Positions 42,412 to 51,794 of a stretch of DNA of 64,000 bases are shown piece after piece; position 1 is the stretch's first letter, and the number at the start of each line of letters is the position of its first letter. Source of the stretch: Anaerolineae bacterium (GTDB taxonomy: Bacteria > Chloroflexota > Anaerolineae > Aggregatilineales > Phototrophicaceae); the NCBI GenBank assembly GCA_017303635.1, contig JAFLCG010000018.1:1-64000 (forward strand), read 5' to 3'. A program made the translations under genes and the position numbers. The notes under the pieces were generated by a model. The model made no database searches. It was not told the origin of the DNA and saw nothing but the letters and a program-made list of their open reading frames with translations.

Positions 42412-43061
42412 CGGGTCTCATAAGACGATAGTACACACCCAGACTCGATTTTACTGACATGAAAGGTATGTTCCCTCTAAAAATATAAACATTCACCACG
42501 CTCATCATTCAAACTATAGGGGCTCGTGGACATAAGCGTCTAACTTATAGCTAGAAAGCAGATCCGTTGAGCGTCCTCGGCCATGACGACAGCTGCAACC
42601 ACATATAAATGCCAAGTGCTGCTGTTTCACTTCGCTCTATTTGCATTGGATTAGTTTATAAATCCAGTGCTCAGTGTCGTGGCTACCACTTGGAAAACAA
42701 ACAGCGAATTATTTAGGTGCAACAATTCGACTTTTCGGCTTCATTCAGACGCAATCTGCATTGAGCATTTTGTGTTTACAGCGCAGAAGGAACTAGCTGT
42801 GAGAAGCAAAGCGATATTGAGCAGAGTGATTGAACTGCGGTTTCGATGGTACCGCTCATTCTGCGGTTTTTGTGGTTTCGACTAAACGGTAGCGTAGCGG
42901 TAGCTTCCGGGCAGCGTGCCGCATAATCCGCAATCGGCTCTCCATCCTCCAGCTCTGCGGTCCGGTATCGAGATACCAGGATCGCGGAGCTGGAGGATCT
43001 TTTTTGGATCGCATCCTATCCAACCGGTAAACGCTGCAATCGAAAGAGCCACACGCCTGGC
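42412..43061. other. 650-bp intergenic region
   Basis: No credible gene: the short frames here lack ribosome-binding sites and protein-like composition. The only strong element is the long hairpin with T-run at 42944-43005. Confidence 0.4.
42944..43005 (+). terminator. Near-perfect 25-bp hairpin with six T
   Basis: ATCCTCCAGCTC (42944-42955) pairs with GAGCTGGAGGAT (42987-42998). Inside, GCG/CGC, TCC/GGA and GGTAT/ATACC continue the stem to a CGAG loop with only G-T pairs and one bulged A. CTTTTTT follows directly. It is a textbook intrinsic terminator in form, but 530 bp beyond the P450 stop, so it may end an untranslated RNA or a long P450 tail. Confidence 0.75.
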
Positions 43062-43454
43062 TTACAGTTTTACGATCCAGGTCTGTGCTTCTTCTAGCTT
43101 GCTGAAGACCATCATACGCAGCCCCATGTCATACAAAACTTCGATAAAGGGCCCGAGAGTGCCAGCAGCTTTGATCTCCACTGGGACAACATTTGCCCAA
43201 TATTTCCAACCAGCCTGAATGGAGCGCGGTATCCAATCGTTAATTGCCCATTGACTAAAAGTCTGTGAAAATGGGCCGTTGAGGCGGTCATCAGACAACC
43301 ACTTCTGGACATGATGCTGATGCATGAAGTCTACGCCGCTGTCGAGTGAAGCCATAAAGACCGTTTCATCGACAGGTTTGTGGACGGTGTGATAAAGATA
43401 GTTTTGGGCCTCCACGTACCGTAGGGTGACATACTCGTTTTCAGAGATAATCAT
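43062..43454 (-). CDS. STAS/SpoIIAA-like domain protein
   Basis: 130 residues. Composition and the late segment VLYDMGLRMMVFSKLEEAQT followed by W-I fit small STAS/SpoIIAA-like proteins common in Bacteroidota and Chloroflexota; KWLSDDR and IPRSIQAGWKYWA are typical of that group. Role unknown, perhaps a regulatory binding domain. Monocistronic; the ATG stands 22 residues before a TVHKPVDE loop. Confidence 0.6.
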   Translation of the reverse strand: MIISENEYVTLRYVEAQNYLYHTVHKPVDETVFMASLDSGVDFMHQHHVQKWLSDDRLNGPFSQTFSQWAINDWIPRSIQAGWKYWANVVPVEIKAAGTLGPFIEVLYDMGLRMMVFSKLEEAQTWIVKL

Positions 43455-43734
43455 CGCGCACCATCCTTCACGAAATTCCGTTATACATATTGTAATTGTA
43501 GTACAAGGTTCAGAAAACGCCGTCTCAATTATTCTGCGCCGTGCGAATAGGGACTTGTTGCTGCAGAAACGGTTAGCTGTTAGGGTGAAGTCAATGTGTG
43601 GCAGCAGTGCGATATTGAAACGACCAAGACGAGGGCTTTCTTTGCTGAGCTGAGGTGAAAGAGGTAGCCCATATGGGAGATGAAGCTACGACATCGGAGC
43701 AAGAATATCTATCGACAGCCCATTAGGCTATGGA

Positions 43735-44481
43735 TTAGCTGCTGCATTCCAGCATGAAGCTGCTAATGACCTCCATGAAGCGCTCAAAGTTAGGCCGCCA
43801 GAGCCGATGTCCGGAGTCCTGAAAGACAACCACCTTGGCCTGAGGGATGTATTCCTGATACCGGGCGGCTACTTCTGGCTTGAGCAAAGAAGTGGATTTA
43901 CCACCACGCAATACCAGCACAGGGCATTTGATCTCTTTGAGACGGTCCCACAACGAAATGGCGGTTGACTCGTATTGAATCCCCAGTACCGCCTTCATAG
44001 GAAGCTCATCTGGGTAATTCATCATCACCCGTAATGCCCAGTCGGCATTGAGGGTCGGGAATTCTGGCGGATAGCCGCCGATAATGATGCCAGCCACACG
44101 AGAGGGATGAGCCAGGGCATACCCCAGGGCATAGTTGACCCCGATAGAATGTCCGATCAGGCAAATGCGCTGCAATTGGGCGTGGTCGGCACAAGTGACG
44201 ATGTCCTCCACATGGTCATCAAAGCGGTAGCCGACATCGGGCACATCACTCAGACCACGCCCCCGCAAACTCACTGAAATAGCGCGCTGTTGGGCTAGCG
44301 CTTCCAGCATAGGTTGGAAAACGCTGGCATTGCTGCTGAGTCCGGGCACAAACAAGGCTCCAAAAGAGGCAGCATTGACTTGATTATCCAGATAATGCAG
44401 GCGCAGCGTTCGATTAATAGCCCAACAATCCACGACCAATAGAAATTCTCCCTCGCCCTTATTGCTCGTAGGCGATTTCAA
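43735..44481 (-). CDS. Alpha/beta hydrolase
   Basis: 248 residues from a TTG that overlaps the preceding DUF4012 gene by 23 nt; a TTG about 19 codons later has a better ribosome-binding site (GAGGGAG). The fold is clear: oxyanion loop FVPGLSSNASVF, nucleophile elbow LIGHSIGVNYALG and late histidine DSGHRLW. The strand that should carry the acid reads LVLRGGKSTSLL, where relatives usually have Asp after the Ser; here it is Thr. Either the acid lies elsewhere or activity is altered. Substrate unknown; translation is likely coupled to the DUF4012 gene. Confidence 0.85.
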   Translation of the reverse strand: MKSPTSNKGEGEFLLVVDCWAINRTLRLHYLDNQVNAASFGALFVPGLSSNASVFQPMLEALAQQRAISVSLRGRGLSDVPDVGYRFDDHVEDIVTCADHAQLQRICLIGHSIGVNYALGYALAHPSRVAGIIIGGYPPEFPTLNADWALRVMMNYPDELPMKAVLGIQYESTAISLWDRLKEIKCPVLVLRGGKSTSLLKPEVAARYQEYIPQAKVVVFQDSGHRLWRPNFERFMEVISSFMLECSS

Positions 44482-46510
44482 TCCAGCTATCCGTAGTCAG
44501 ATTGAACCGAAACTCCAAGATCAGACTATCCAAGTTATAGCTCGCTGACGGTTCCGGTCTGACATTCACCAGGGCCGCTCCAACAGGCAGCGCAACCTGG
44601 ACACTGGTCACATCGGACCGGGTACCCGGCTGCTTCTGGACCAAAAGCCGATAATGATGATAACGCCCGATCTGCTCTACTACACCGGTTGATTGCCAGG
44701 AGAATTGAAAACGCTCTGACGAGTCGAAGGGTACAGTCACTTCGGTTACCAGCCTGGAATGGGCAGGTTCCCGTATCACCGTGATTTCATCGAGGGATAA
44801 TCCGGTCGTATTCAGAAGCTGCGCATCCAGCGGAGCAAAGACCTGCAACAGGTTGTTATAGGTCAAGGGACCATGATAGGCCGGATTAACCGCCGGGTCC
44901 AGCGCAGCGACCCGAGCAGAATAGTCATAGCTGATGGCCAATCGGCTATCCGCAGTACCATCCTCTCGCAGCGCTACGTCGTAGGTCACTTCGCGCTGAA
45001 CCGAACGATTCGATTTATTACCCAGGTTGGCATCAACGACCATGAGGTAGTCATGGTTCAGCGCCGGGGTTTGAGCGCCTGTCCAGCCCAGCAGGTTAAC
45101 GATTTCATTTAAGCTGGTCTCGGCGAAATAGAGCATGATATGCTTTTCCTGAAACCCTTGCAGCAAGGCACCCACTAGTCGTTCCCGGGTAGTTGGATCC
45201 GCATTCGCATCTTCCCAGGCATTAAAGATTTCCTGATACAGCTCGGCCAGGAAACGCTTATGGGGAACATCCCCTTCACCCACCGCCCGAATATCATAGA
45301 CGACCTGGCGGAAGTTCTCGGGCGTAACCACCGTATCGTAGTTGGAGACAGCCACGCTGCCGATGGCATTCAAGAGATACTCGAATCCGACAATATCAAT
45401 GGCGATGACCCCATCCAACGGAGACTGAGGGTTATTGCCATTGTTGTAGTACCACATCGCCATACTGGCTGTGGAAGGAAAGTCGGTTTGCCAGCTTCCA
45501 TCCCAGGCCGCATACAAGGGTTGATCGTACTGGATCCACCAGTCCGGAATCTGAACCTGTGAAGCCAATTCAACGGGCGGCGGGTTCGGGCTCGTGGCGG
45601 TTGTGGGGCTGTAACTGTAGTCGGTGATGCGGCCATTGCGAACCGTCATCCAACCGTAGGTACTGATATAGCCCCCAGAAGGCCGGATCTCATCGCTATT
45701 CTGGGAAAGGACGAGGTAGTTCTTCTCCTCAGAAAGCCCCAACATGGTGGTGAACAAATCCGGGGCCGTCATCAGCAATTCATTGATCTGGGCCAACTGA
45801 GAACGATAACTATTCAGTCCTTCAATGTTCAGAACCGAGCTTGGCGATAACCGGGTCAGATCCAAATGACGAATATCCGCCTCGGCCTGGTCTAGATAAC
45901 CTCTGGCCGAAACAACCTGCCCGCGCCCAACCTGCAGCAGTTCTACAATACGGTTACCAGATGCGCCGCTGGCAACGACACTATTTGAATCATCGCCGGA
46001 AACCAGCAAGAACAGCGTGGGTTCCAGCCCTTTCAGCATGTCATCGGCTGCCAGGGTCAAATGAAAAGCACTACGAATGCTGGCAAGCTGTGCATCCAGT
46101 TCAGGATTAAAGGGGGCGAAAATCCCCATAAAGCCGATCTGCCGCTGAGCTGCACCCAGCGTGTTACTGAGGTCGACCACACTGGCGTGCAGCCGATCAA
46201 AATCATTGAAGGTGAGCTCGGTACCCGGTTTGGAGCGCACCGACTGGGCTACCCGCTCCAAGCCGTTCAAGGCTGAACTCACCCGGTTCATTGCATCCAC
46301 AATCAGGACGAGGCTGGCAACCATGGTCACTGCCACAATCGCCACCGTGACCAGCAAAACCGTACGCCACTTAATGCGTTTGAGCGCCTTCCGAATAGGC
46401 CGTGACCATTTTGGCCCATGACTTCTGCGGCGGTGCTGCTGCGGGATGGGCATTGGAGCCGAGGTGCCAGGGGGAACCGGGATCAGTTGTGAATCTTCAG
46501 AAATGGTCAT
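44459..46510 (-). CDS. DUF4012 membrane-anchored protein
   Basis: 683 residues. A basic N-terminal tail precedes one membrane helix (about 50-75, VLLVTVAIVAVTMVASLVLI), and the rest is extracytoplasmic, including SGGYISTYGWMTV and DYSYSPTTATSPNPPP typical of DUF4012. This family is found in exopolysaccharide loci of Actinobacteria and Chloroflexota; function not established. It is 23 bp downstream of the sugar dehydratase gene and part of the same minus-strand run. Confidence 0.82.
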   Translation of the reverse strand: MTISEDSQLIPVPPGTSAPMPIPQQHRRRSHGPKWSRPIRKALKRIKWRTVLLVTVAIVAVTMVASLVLIVDAMNRVSSALNGLERVAQSVRSKPGTELTFNDFDRLHASVVDLSNTLGAAQRQIGFMGIFAPFNPELDAQLASIRSAFHLTLAADDMLKGLEPTLFLLVSGDDSNSVVASGASGNRIVELLQVGRGQVVSARGYLDQAEADIRHLDLTRLSPSSVLNIEGLNSYRSQLAQINELLMTAPDLFTTMLGLSEEKNYLVLSQNSDEIRPSGGYISTYGWMTVRNGRITDYSYSPTTATSPNPPPVELASQVQIPDWWIQYDQPLYAAWDGSWQTDFPSTASMAMWYYNNGNNPQSPLDGVIAIDIVGFEYLLNAIGSVAVSNYDTVVTPENFRQVVYDIRAVGEGDVPHKRFLAELYQEIFNAWEDANADPTTRERLVGALLQGFQEKHIMLYFAETSLNEIVNLLGWTGAQTPALNHDYLMVVDANLGNKSNRSVQREVTYDVALREDGTADSRLAISYDYSARVAALDPAVNPAYHGPLTYNNLLQVFAPLDAQLLNTTGLSLDEITVIREPAHSRLVTEVTVPFDSSERFQFSWQSTGVVEQIGRYHHYRLLVQKQPGTRSDVTSVQVALPVGAALVNVRPEPSASYNLDSLILEFRFNLTTDSWIEIAYEQ

Positions 46511-46533
46511 AGGGTATTCTCGACTCGGCAGGA

Positions 46534-48423
46534 TTAGGCACCAACTGCTGCGTGCGGTCTGTCAAGCCGCATGATATGCAGGAGTTGGTCAAGAACATCA
46601 CTGGGTGAGTTGGGCGGGTTAGCGAGTATTGCGTCAAGGTCTTTAAAGAAAGTACACGCTTCAAAACTGGTGTAGGGCCGCTGAATCTGGACAATGTGCG
46701 GATGTGAGGTTGGCACTGCATCCTCGGTGCCATCGTATAATTCTTCGTGCATCTTCTCGCCAGGGCGAACGCCTGTGAACTGGATATCAATATCCACATA
46801 GGGGCGCAATCCATGCATCCGAATCATACGCTCCGCTAACTCCGTAATCCGTACCACTTCACCCATCTTCAGCATAAAAATGTCCCCACCCCGGGTCAAG
46901 CAGGCTGCATGGATAATCAGGTTAACAGCTTCCGACGTACTCATGAAGTAGCGCGTCATTTCCGGGTGTGTGACGGTGACCGGCCCGCCATTCTGAATCT
47001 GCTGACGGAAAGTAGGCACCACGCTGCCCCGGCTACCCAAGACATTACCAAAGCGAACGGCCGTGAATCGCGTTTGATTGGTAGATTGCTGCGAGAAAGC
47101 ATACAGGATGGATTCACCGATGCTCTTGCTGGCCCCCATGACGCTCACCGGCTTCACCGCTTTATCGGTCGAGATCAGGACAAAACGCTCAACGCGATGG
47201 CGCGAGGCTAACTCGGCCAGGTTCCATGTCCCGCGAATATTGACCCGTAAGGCCTCACTGGGAAAATGTTCCAGCATTGGAACATGCTTGTAGGCGGCGG
47301 CGTGGAAGATGACCTCTGGCTTATGGAGCTTAACAATGGGTTCCAGGGTCTCCATGCGGGTAATATCTGCCAGCGCGGCAATTAAGTCGATGTCTGGATG
47401 GGCCGTTTTCATCTGGATATACAGATCGTGCAGACCACTCTCGTTATTATCCAACAGAATGACCTGCCGAGGTTCGTAATCCATAATCTGCCGCACAAGT
47501 TCCGAACCAATTGACCCGGCAGCGCCGGTAATACAAACCACTTTCCGCAATACCGGGGAAAGATCAACCTCAGTAGAGCGGCTGACCGTGGTGCGCCCAA
47601 TCAAGTCTTCCGGTTGGACATCACGCAGCGCGGTTATGGAAGCTTTATCGTTCACCATCGCCAAGAGATCAGGCAGCACCTTCACCATCGCCGTGGTTTG
47701 CTCGCAAGCGGTGAGTATTTCACGGAACTTGGCACCGGTCAGATTGTGAATAGCAACCACAATGAGTTCAATATGATGATCGCGAACAAGTTGGCCTATC
47801 TGATGACACTGCCCAAGTACCGGGCAACCTTCCACCAGCATTTTTTGTTTGTCCGGGTCATCATCGACAAAGCCCACCACCTCGTAACGGGCACGGGACT
47901 GGCTGTGCTTGAGCCGCCAACTCAGCAGTTGCCCCGCTTCCCCGGCACCAATGATTAATACCCGGATGCCACTTTGCGGAAATTCGTGATCCCAGATGGC
48001 TCGCCAGCGCCACGTAAAGCCGCTGATGAGTCTGGAGCGATAACGGAGTGCGGTCAAACCAAGTACCGTGAGCAGGCTACCTACCAATGGAATACTCACA
48101 GGGAGCGGGCGTGGCGTATTCAAGAGGTTGAGCAGGACTATCAAGACGGTCGCAAACATGACCGATTTGATGATGACACTCACTTCGTGACCGCTGGTGC
48201 GGGGCCAGATGCGGCGGTAGACCCCAAAGAGATAGAGGGTCACGACCATCAACTGAGCGGCGAGAATGATGTATACCAGGCTTTGTCTGTACACCAGGCT
48301 AACCATCGTCGCCCGCGCGGCAAAGACCAGGCTATAAGCTCCAATAACGGTGATGGCATCCACAAACATCCAGCGAAGGGTATGCCAGGTGCGTTTTGAT
48401 AGTCTCATGCTGATTTTCTGCAT
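46534..48423 (-). CDS. Membrane NDP-sugar 4,6-dehydratase/epimerase (CapD/PglF/WbpM-like)
   Basis: 629 residues from the ATG at 48423, which has AGGGAAA upstream; the frame opens 22 codons earlier without support. Four N-terminal membrane helices are followed by a CoA-binding-like Rossmann domain (VLIIGAGEAGQLLSWRL) and a short-chain dehydratase domain with TGAAGSIGSELVRQI (near 300) and STDKAVKPVSVMGASKSIGE (near 427), the serine-Met-Lys active site of this group. Converts UDP-GlcNAc to a 4-keto-6-deoxy sugar, to be aminated by the DegT-type enzyme downstream in the locus. Confidence 0.88.
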   Translation of the reverse strand: MQKISMRLSKRTWHTLRWMFVDAITVIGAYSLVFAARATMVSLVYRQSLVYIILAAQLMVVTLYLFGVYRRIWPRTSGHEVSVIIKSVMFATVLIVLLNLLNTPRPLPVSIPLVGSLLTVLGLTALRYRSRLISGFTWRWRAIWDHEFPQSGIRVLIIGAGEAGQLLSWRLKHSQSRARYEVVGFVDDDPDKQKMLVEGCPVLGQCHQIGQLVRDHHIELIVVAIHNLTGAKFREILTACEQTTAMVKVLPDLLAMVNDKASITALRDVQPEDLIGRTTVSRSTEVDLSPVLRKVVCITGAAGSIGSELVRQIMDYEPRQVILLDNNESGLHDLYIQMKTAHPDIDLIAALADITRMETLEPIVKLHKPEVIFHAAAYKHVPMLEHFPSEALRVNIRGTWNLAELASRHRVERFVLISTDKAVKPVSVMGASKSIGESILYAFSQQSTNQTRFTAVRFGNVLGSRGSVVPTFRQQIQNGGPVTVTHPEMTRYFMSTSEAVNLIIHAACLTRGGDIFMLKMGEVVRITELAERMIRMHGLRPYVDIDIQFTGVRPGEKMHEELYDGTEDAVPTSHPHIVQIQRPYTSFEACTFFKDLDAILANPPNSPSDVLDQLLHIMRLDRPHAAVGA

Positions 48424-48532
48424 CGCTTTCCCTGAAGTGAAATTCTCTCGGTGGTGGTCACAGGCAGATGGCCCGTGATCCGAATCCACAATTCACAGAA
48501 ATCACGGAGGATTGCAGTCATGTCTTTGTGCA

Positions 48533-50200
48533 TCAATTCCGGGGCTGATTCTGGGAGTTGGCATCGACGGGTAATTCATAGCCATAGCCATAGTAGTAAC
48601 CATAGGCCTGGTTTTCATCACGCGGGTTGATGCGATTGACGACTACACCTTTGACGGTAATACCCAAACTTTCAAACTGTTCCTTGGCTCGGACTGCGGC
48701 GCTGCGCCGGGTGCGCCCACGATCAACGATCAACACCACTTCAGCGCGAGCGGTGGCTGCCAGCACGGGACTGTCAGCGGCCATCAAACAGGGTGGCGAG
48801 TCGATCAGGATGACATCAATATCACTGGATGCGCGAAAGGTATCGATCCAGCGTTTCAAGAGTGTAGAGCTCAGGATTTCGGTCGGGTTGGCGGGTATGA
48901 ACCCACTGGTAATGATCCAGAGTTTGGGCAGATTGGTGAACTGCATACAGTCGAGCAAATTAAAGGGCAGCGATGAGGCTGCACGGTCATGCTGGTTGGG
49001 CATTAATGGCTCTGCCCCGAGCAAGGTCGTCAGGCCGACATTGTTATTCAGGCCAAAGATTTCATGCTGTTTGGGTCGGCGCAAATCGGCATCAATCAGC
49101 AATACCTGTAAACCGGCCTGCGCCATGGTGACTGCCAGATTAGCAGTCGTCACACTTTTGCCCTCACCGGGGCCAGGGCTGGTGACCAGAAAAACAGATT
49201 TATGGTCGGCCCCACCCTGATAAAGCAGATTGGTTCTCAAGGTCCGATAGGACTCGGCGATGGGCGACATCGAGGTAATCTTGGTGACCAGCCGTTCCGG
49301 GTAGGCATCCTTTTTAGTGCCAAACCGAATGATCCCACTGAGAACGGGCAACTTGAGCGTTTGAGCCGCCTCTTCTGTACTACGGATGGTCTCATCCAGG
49401 TATTCGATGACGAGCGCCAGGCCGATTGCCAGGAATGCACCCACGAGCGCGCCGAGCAAGGTTGTGCTCCATACGCTGCTCCCGCTGGGTGACGTGGGAA
49501 TGCGCGCACGCTCTACCACATCAATGGAATTGGTGCGCTGTTGCAGGGTCACAATCGTGTTGGTGAAATCAGCCACGGTCGCCGTGGCCTGGTTGATTTG
49601 ATCCACAATGGAATTGCGCTGCCCGTTCAGTTGATCGATGGCCTCAGAGCCAGTCGCGGTCTGTAACTGATCATCGATCAACGCCAGTTGACGGCGCGAA
49701 TCGGTGATCTGGGTATTGAGCGCGGCGATCTGTTCGGTCGCAAAAGCAATCTGCTCTTCTTCCTGTGCAGTCAGATTGGAAGGGCTGGTTAAGACCAGTT
49801 GATCAGCGAGGCTATTGGCAATATCCGCAGCCAGTACCGGGTCGGTATAGGTCACACGGACAACCAGCAAAGACGTTCCCGTGAGGATACGAACATTGGT
49901 CAGGCGCTCGAGTTCATCTACGCTCAAGCTGAGGTTAAGCGCCTCTATCGTTCCATTGAGAACATCATAGGTTTTCAGAATTTGGGCGTAGGTTTGTGCC
50001 AGCTCAATTCCCGTGCGGATCTGGGCGCTATCCGGATTCGGTGCCTCGATAAAGCGCCCGATCGCAATCGTCGTCTGCGCTTCATACACAGGCGGACGCC
50101 CGGCATTGATGATAAAGCTGATACCTCCAGCCAGAAAGCCGAAGATAATGATGAGCCACAACCACTTCTTGAGTAGCCGGATATACTGAATGAGTTCCAT
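48533..50200 (-). CDS. Wzc-like polysaccharide co-polymerase/tyrosine autokinase
   Basis: 555 residues from the ATG at 50200 (ORF opens 39 codons earlier without support). N-terminal Wzz domain with a membrane helix (LWLIIIFGFLAGGISFIINA), long coiled-coil part, second membrane helix (LLGALVGAFLAIGLALVIEY), then a BY-kinase domain: Walker A GPGEGKSVTTANLA, Walker A' VLLIDADLRRP, Walker B DVILIDSPP. The C-terminal tail is rich in Tyr (AYGYYYGYGYELP), the autophosphorylation cluster. It sets chain length and drives export of the polysaccharide. A TATAAT box lies 90 bp upstream. Confidence 0.92.
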   Translation of the reverse strand: MELIQYIRLLKKWLWLIIIFGFLAGGISFIINAGRPPVYEAQTTIAIGRFIEAPNPDSAQIRTGIELAQTYAQILKTYDVLNGTIEALNLSLSVDELERLTNVRILTGTSLLVVRVTYTDPVLAADIANSLADQLVLTSPSNLTAQEEEQIAFATEQIAALNTQITDSRRQLALIDDQLQTATGSEAIDQLNGQRNSIVDQINQATATVADFTNTIVTLQQRTNSIDVVERARIPTSPSGSSVWSTTLLGALVGAFLAIGLALVIEYLDETIRSTEEAAQTLKLPVLSGIIRFGTKKDAYPERLVTKITSMSPIAESYRTLRTNLLYQGGADHKSVFLVTSPGPGEGKSVTTANLAVTMAQAGLQVLLIDADLRRPKQHEIFGLNNNVGLTTLLGAEPLMPNQHDRAASSLPFNLLDCMQFTNLPKLWIITSGFIPANPTEILSSTLLKRWIDTFRASSDIDVILIDSPPCLMAADSPVLAATARAEVVLIVDRGRTRRSAAVRAKEQFESLGITVKGVVVNRINPRDENQAYGYYYGYGYELPVDANSQNQPRN

Positions 50201-50290
50201 TGACTGCAGATACTCCTGCCGCGTACCGATGACAACCCCAGCACGAGGTGATGTTCTTACAAACGCTCTGACATAACGAACTATTGCTTC

Positions 50291-50318
50291 ATTATATGCT
50301 AAATGTAAAAGGCGCAAT
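50291..50318 (-). promoter_or_regulatory. Candidate promoter of the wzc-like gene
   Basis: TATAAT on the minus strand at 50291-50296, with TTGCGC about 15 bp upstream as a poor -35. It is about 90 nt from the chosen wzc ATG. Suggestive only. Confidence 0.35.
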
Positions 50319-50460
50319 CTGGATGCTTAAGTAGGACTATTGGATGAATCGGACGCGAGCCCGGTTCTGTTTGAGGCTGGCCTTCAGGCTGATTTTTCGT
50401 TCCAGAAACCTGTAGTACAATCCAATACATTGCAGCTTTGTAACAAAAGGGAACGGGCCT

Positions 50461-51726
50461 ATGCGCGCCTACCGTGCGTTTTTACTGGTCTTATTGACGC
50501 TGGGGATCGCCTACAGCAGCCCAACGCGAGCACAGGATGGACTGACTTGTGTGCGCTTCACGACCGATGCAGTGCAAGATGTTGGGAATAACTGCGCCAA
50601 TGTGCCAGTAGGGACCGCCTGTTATGGGTACGGTGGGATCGAAATCAGCACATTTGGTTCGTCAGCACAATCCGAATTTACTCAACCGACTGATCGAATT
50701 GAGTTGGCCTCTGTCCAGCAGTTGGCAACAACCAACCTCAGTGAAAATAGCGCCGATTTCGGGATTGCCACCCTCAATCTGCAAGCCAACCTACCCCGCG
50801 CCTTCCCAGGTAAGGGGGTGGTGATGATGACTCTGGGAGAGGTTTACCTGGAGAACCAGGTCGCGCCAGATGAGGCATTGATCCTGCCCGAGGAACCCGT
50901 AGCCGTGACAGCGGGCAGCAATGGCAGTACGTTATACAGCGAACCAAGTTCACCAGTGGATGCAGCACTGATGCTGGGCGAGGTGGCAGCGGGAACACAA
51001 TTGCAGGCTGATGGAGTCAGTCCCGACGGGGATTGGCTGCGGGTCTTTGTGCTTGCCGAGAAAGATTATGCGCAGTCTTCTGTGGCCTGGATACGCCTGG
51101 AGGAACTCGCTGCACCGGTGAACCGACGGGGTCTGCCCACCATTACGGCGGACTCGCTGACACCCATGCAGTCATTCAACTTCTCCACGGGCGAGTCCCA
51201 AAGCATTTGCGGCGATCAACCGACTTCCCTGCTCTACATCCAGGGGCCGGAACATATCGAAAGCCGGTTAATCATCAATGGTGCCGATATTCACTTTGGT
51301 TCGACGCTGCTGATCCGTCTGCTGCCTCCAGGGAACATTCTGCAGGTGATCGTCATCGATGGCATTGCTCTGCTGAATGCGAATACGCCCGACCAACTGG
51401 TTATTCCCCCCGGTTTCTTCTCCCAAGTCTGTTTGTCAGAGCCGGATGAGGATGGGCTGCGCACAGTAGGTTCAGACTGCGCGTGGAGTGAGCCACAAAT
51501 CCTGGCCGGAGATGTGCTGGAAAGCCTATTCACCCTGCTTGATGATGGTATTCCACAAAACCTACAGTATTACACCACCACGATTCCACGCCTCGTGTGC
51601 CCATCCGGAATTGGTCAGCCACTCTGCACCATTGAAGCCGGCGATGAGTCGCTCGATGCCTATCTGGACGAGCTGTGTGATGCCGGCTTGTTATCCGACG
51701 AAGTCTGTGAAGTGTATGGATCCTAG
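50461..51726 (+). CDS. Secreted protein with SH3/FecR-like segments
   Basis: 421 residues. Signal peptide MRAYRAFLLVLLTLGIAYSS with cleavage after about residue 25 (TRA|Q). The mature part has an SH3b-like segment (GSTLYSEPSSPVDAALMLGE, DGDWLRVFV) near residues 160-205 and a beta-strand segment resembling FecR (LLPPGNILQVIVIDGIALLN). Ten or so Cys residues suggest disulphides. Family function unknown; lies divergent from wzc inside the polysaccharide locus. AAGGGA precedes the ATG. Confidence 0.7.
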   Translation: MRAYRAFLLVLLTLGIAYSSPTRAQDGLTCVRFTTDAVQDVGNNCANVPVGTACYGYGGIEISTFGSSAQSEFTQPTDRIELASVQQLATTNLSENSADFGIATLNLQANLPRAFPGKGVVMMTLGEVYLENQVAPDEALILPEEPVAVTAGSNGSTLYSEPSSPVDAALMLGEVAAGTQLQADGVSPDGDWLRVFVLAEKDYAQSSVAWIRLEELAAPVNRRGLPTITADSLTPMQSFNFSTGESQSICGDQPTSLLYIQGPEHIESRLIINGADIHFGSTLLIRLLPPGNILQVIVIDGIALLNANTPDQLVIPPGFFSQVCLSEPDEDGLRTVGSDCAWSEPQILAGDVLESLFTLLDDGIPQNLQYYTTTIPRLVCPSGIGQPLCTIEAGDESLDAYLDELCDAGLLSDEVCEVYGS

Positions 51727-51739
51727 TACGTGAATACGC

Positions 51740-51772
51740 GCGGCGGAGATAGCGTGCTTTGATCTCCGCCGC
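51740..51772. terminator. Bidirectional terminator-like hairpin
   Basis: GCGGCGGAGAT (51740-51750) and ATCTCCGCCGC (51762-51772) form a perfect 11-bp stem with an 11-nt loop in the 68-bp space between the convergent SH3-like and sugar transferase genes. No long T-run. Confidence 0.65.
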
Positions 51773-51794
51773 CTGATGGTTCCGTGCAATCCGC

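Noticed and set aside
42667..42885. 72-codon plus-strand frame between P450 and the STAS-like gene
   Set aside because: No ribosome-binding site, and protein composition (Arg, Phe, Cys, Ser clusters) is not convincing.
42944..42998. Possible tRNA or T-box in the long hairpin
   Set aside because: It folds as a single rod with a CGAG loop; there are no D, anticodon and T arms, no CCA end and no T-box sequence.
43540..43640. Repeat shared between about 42.79 kb and 43.57 kb (TTAGCTGT... GCGATATTGA)
   Set aside because: Similarity is patchy and short; without an alignment score it cannot be told from chance.
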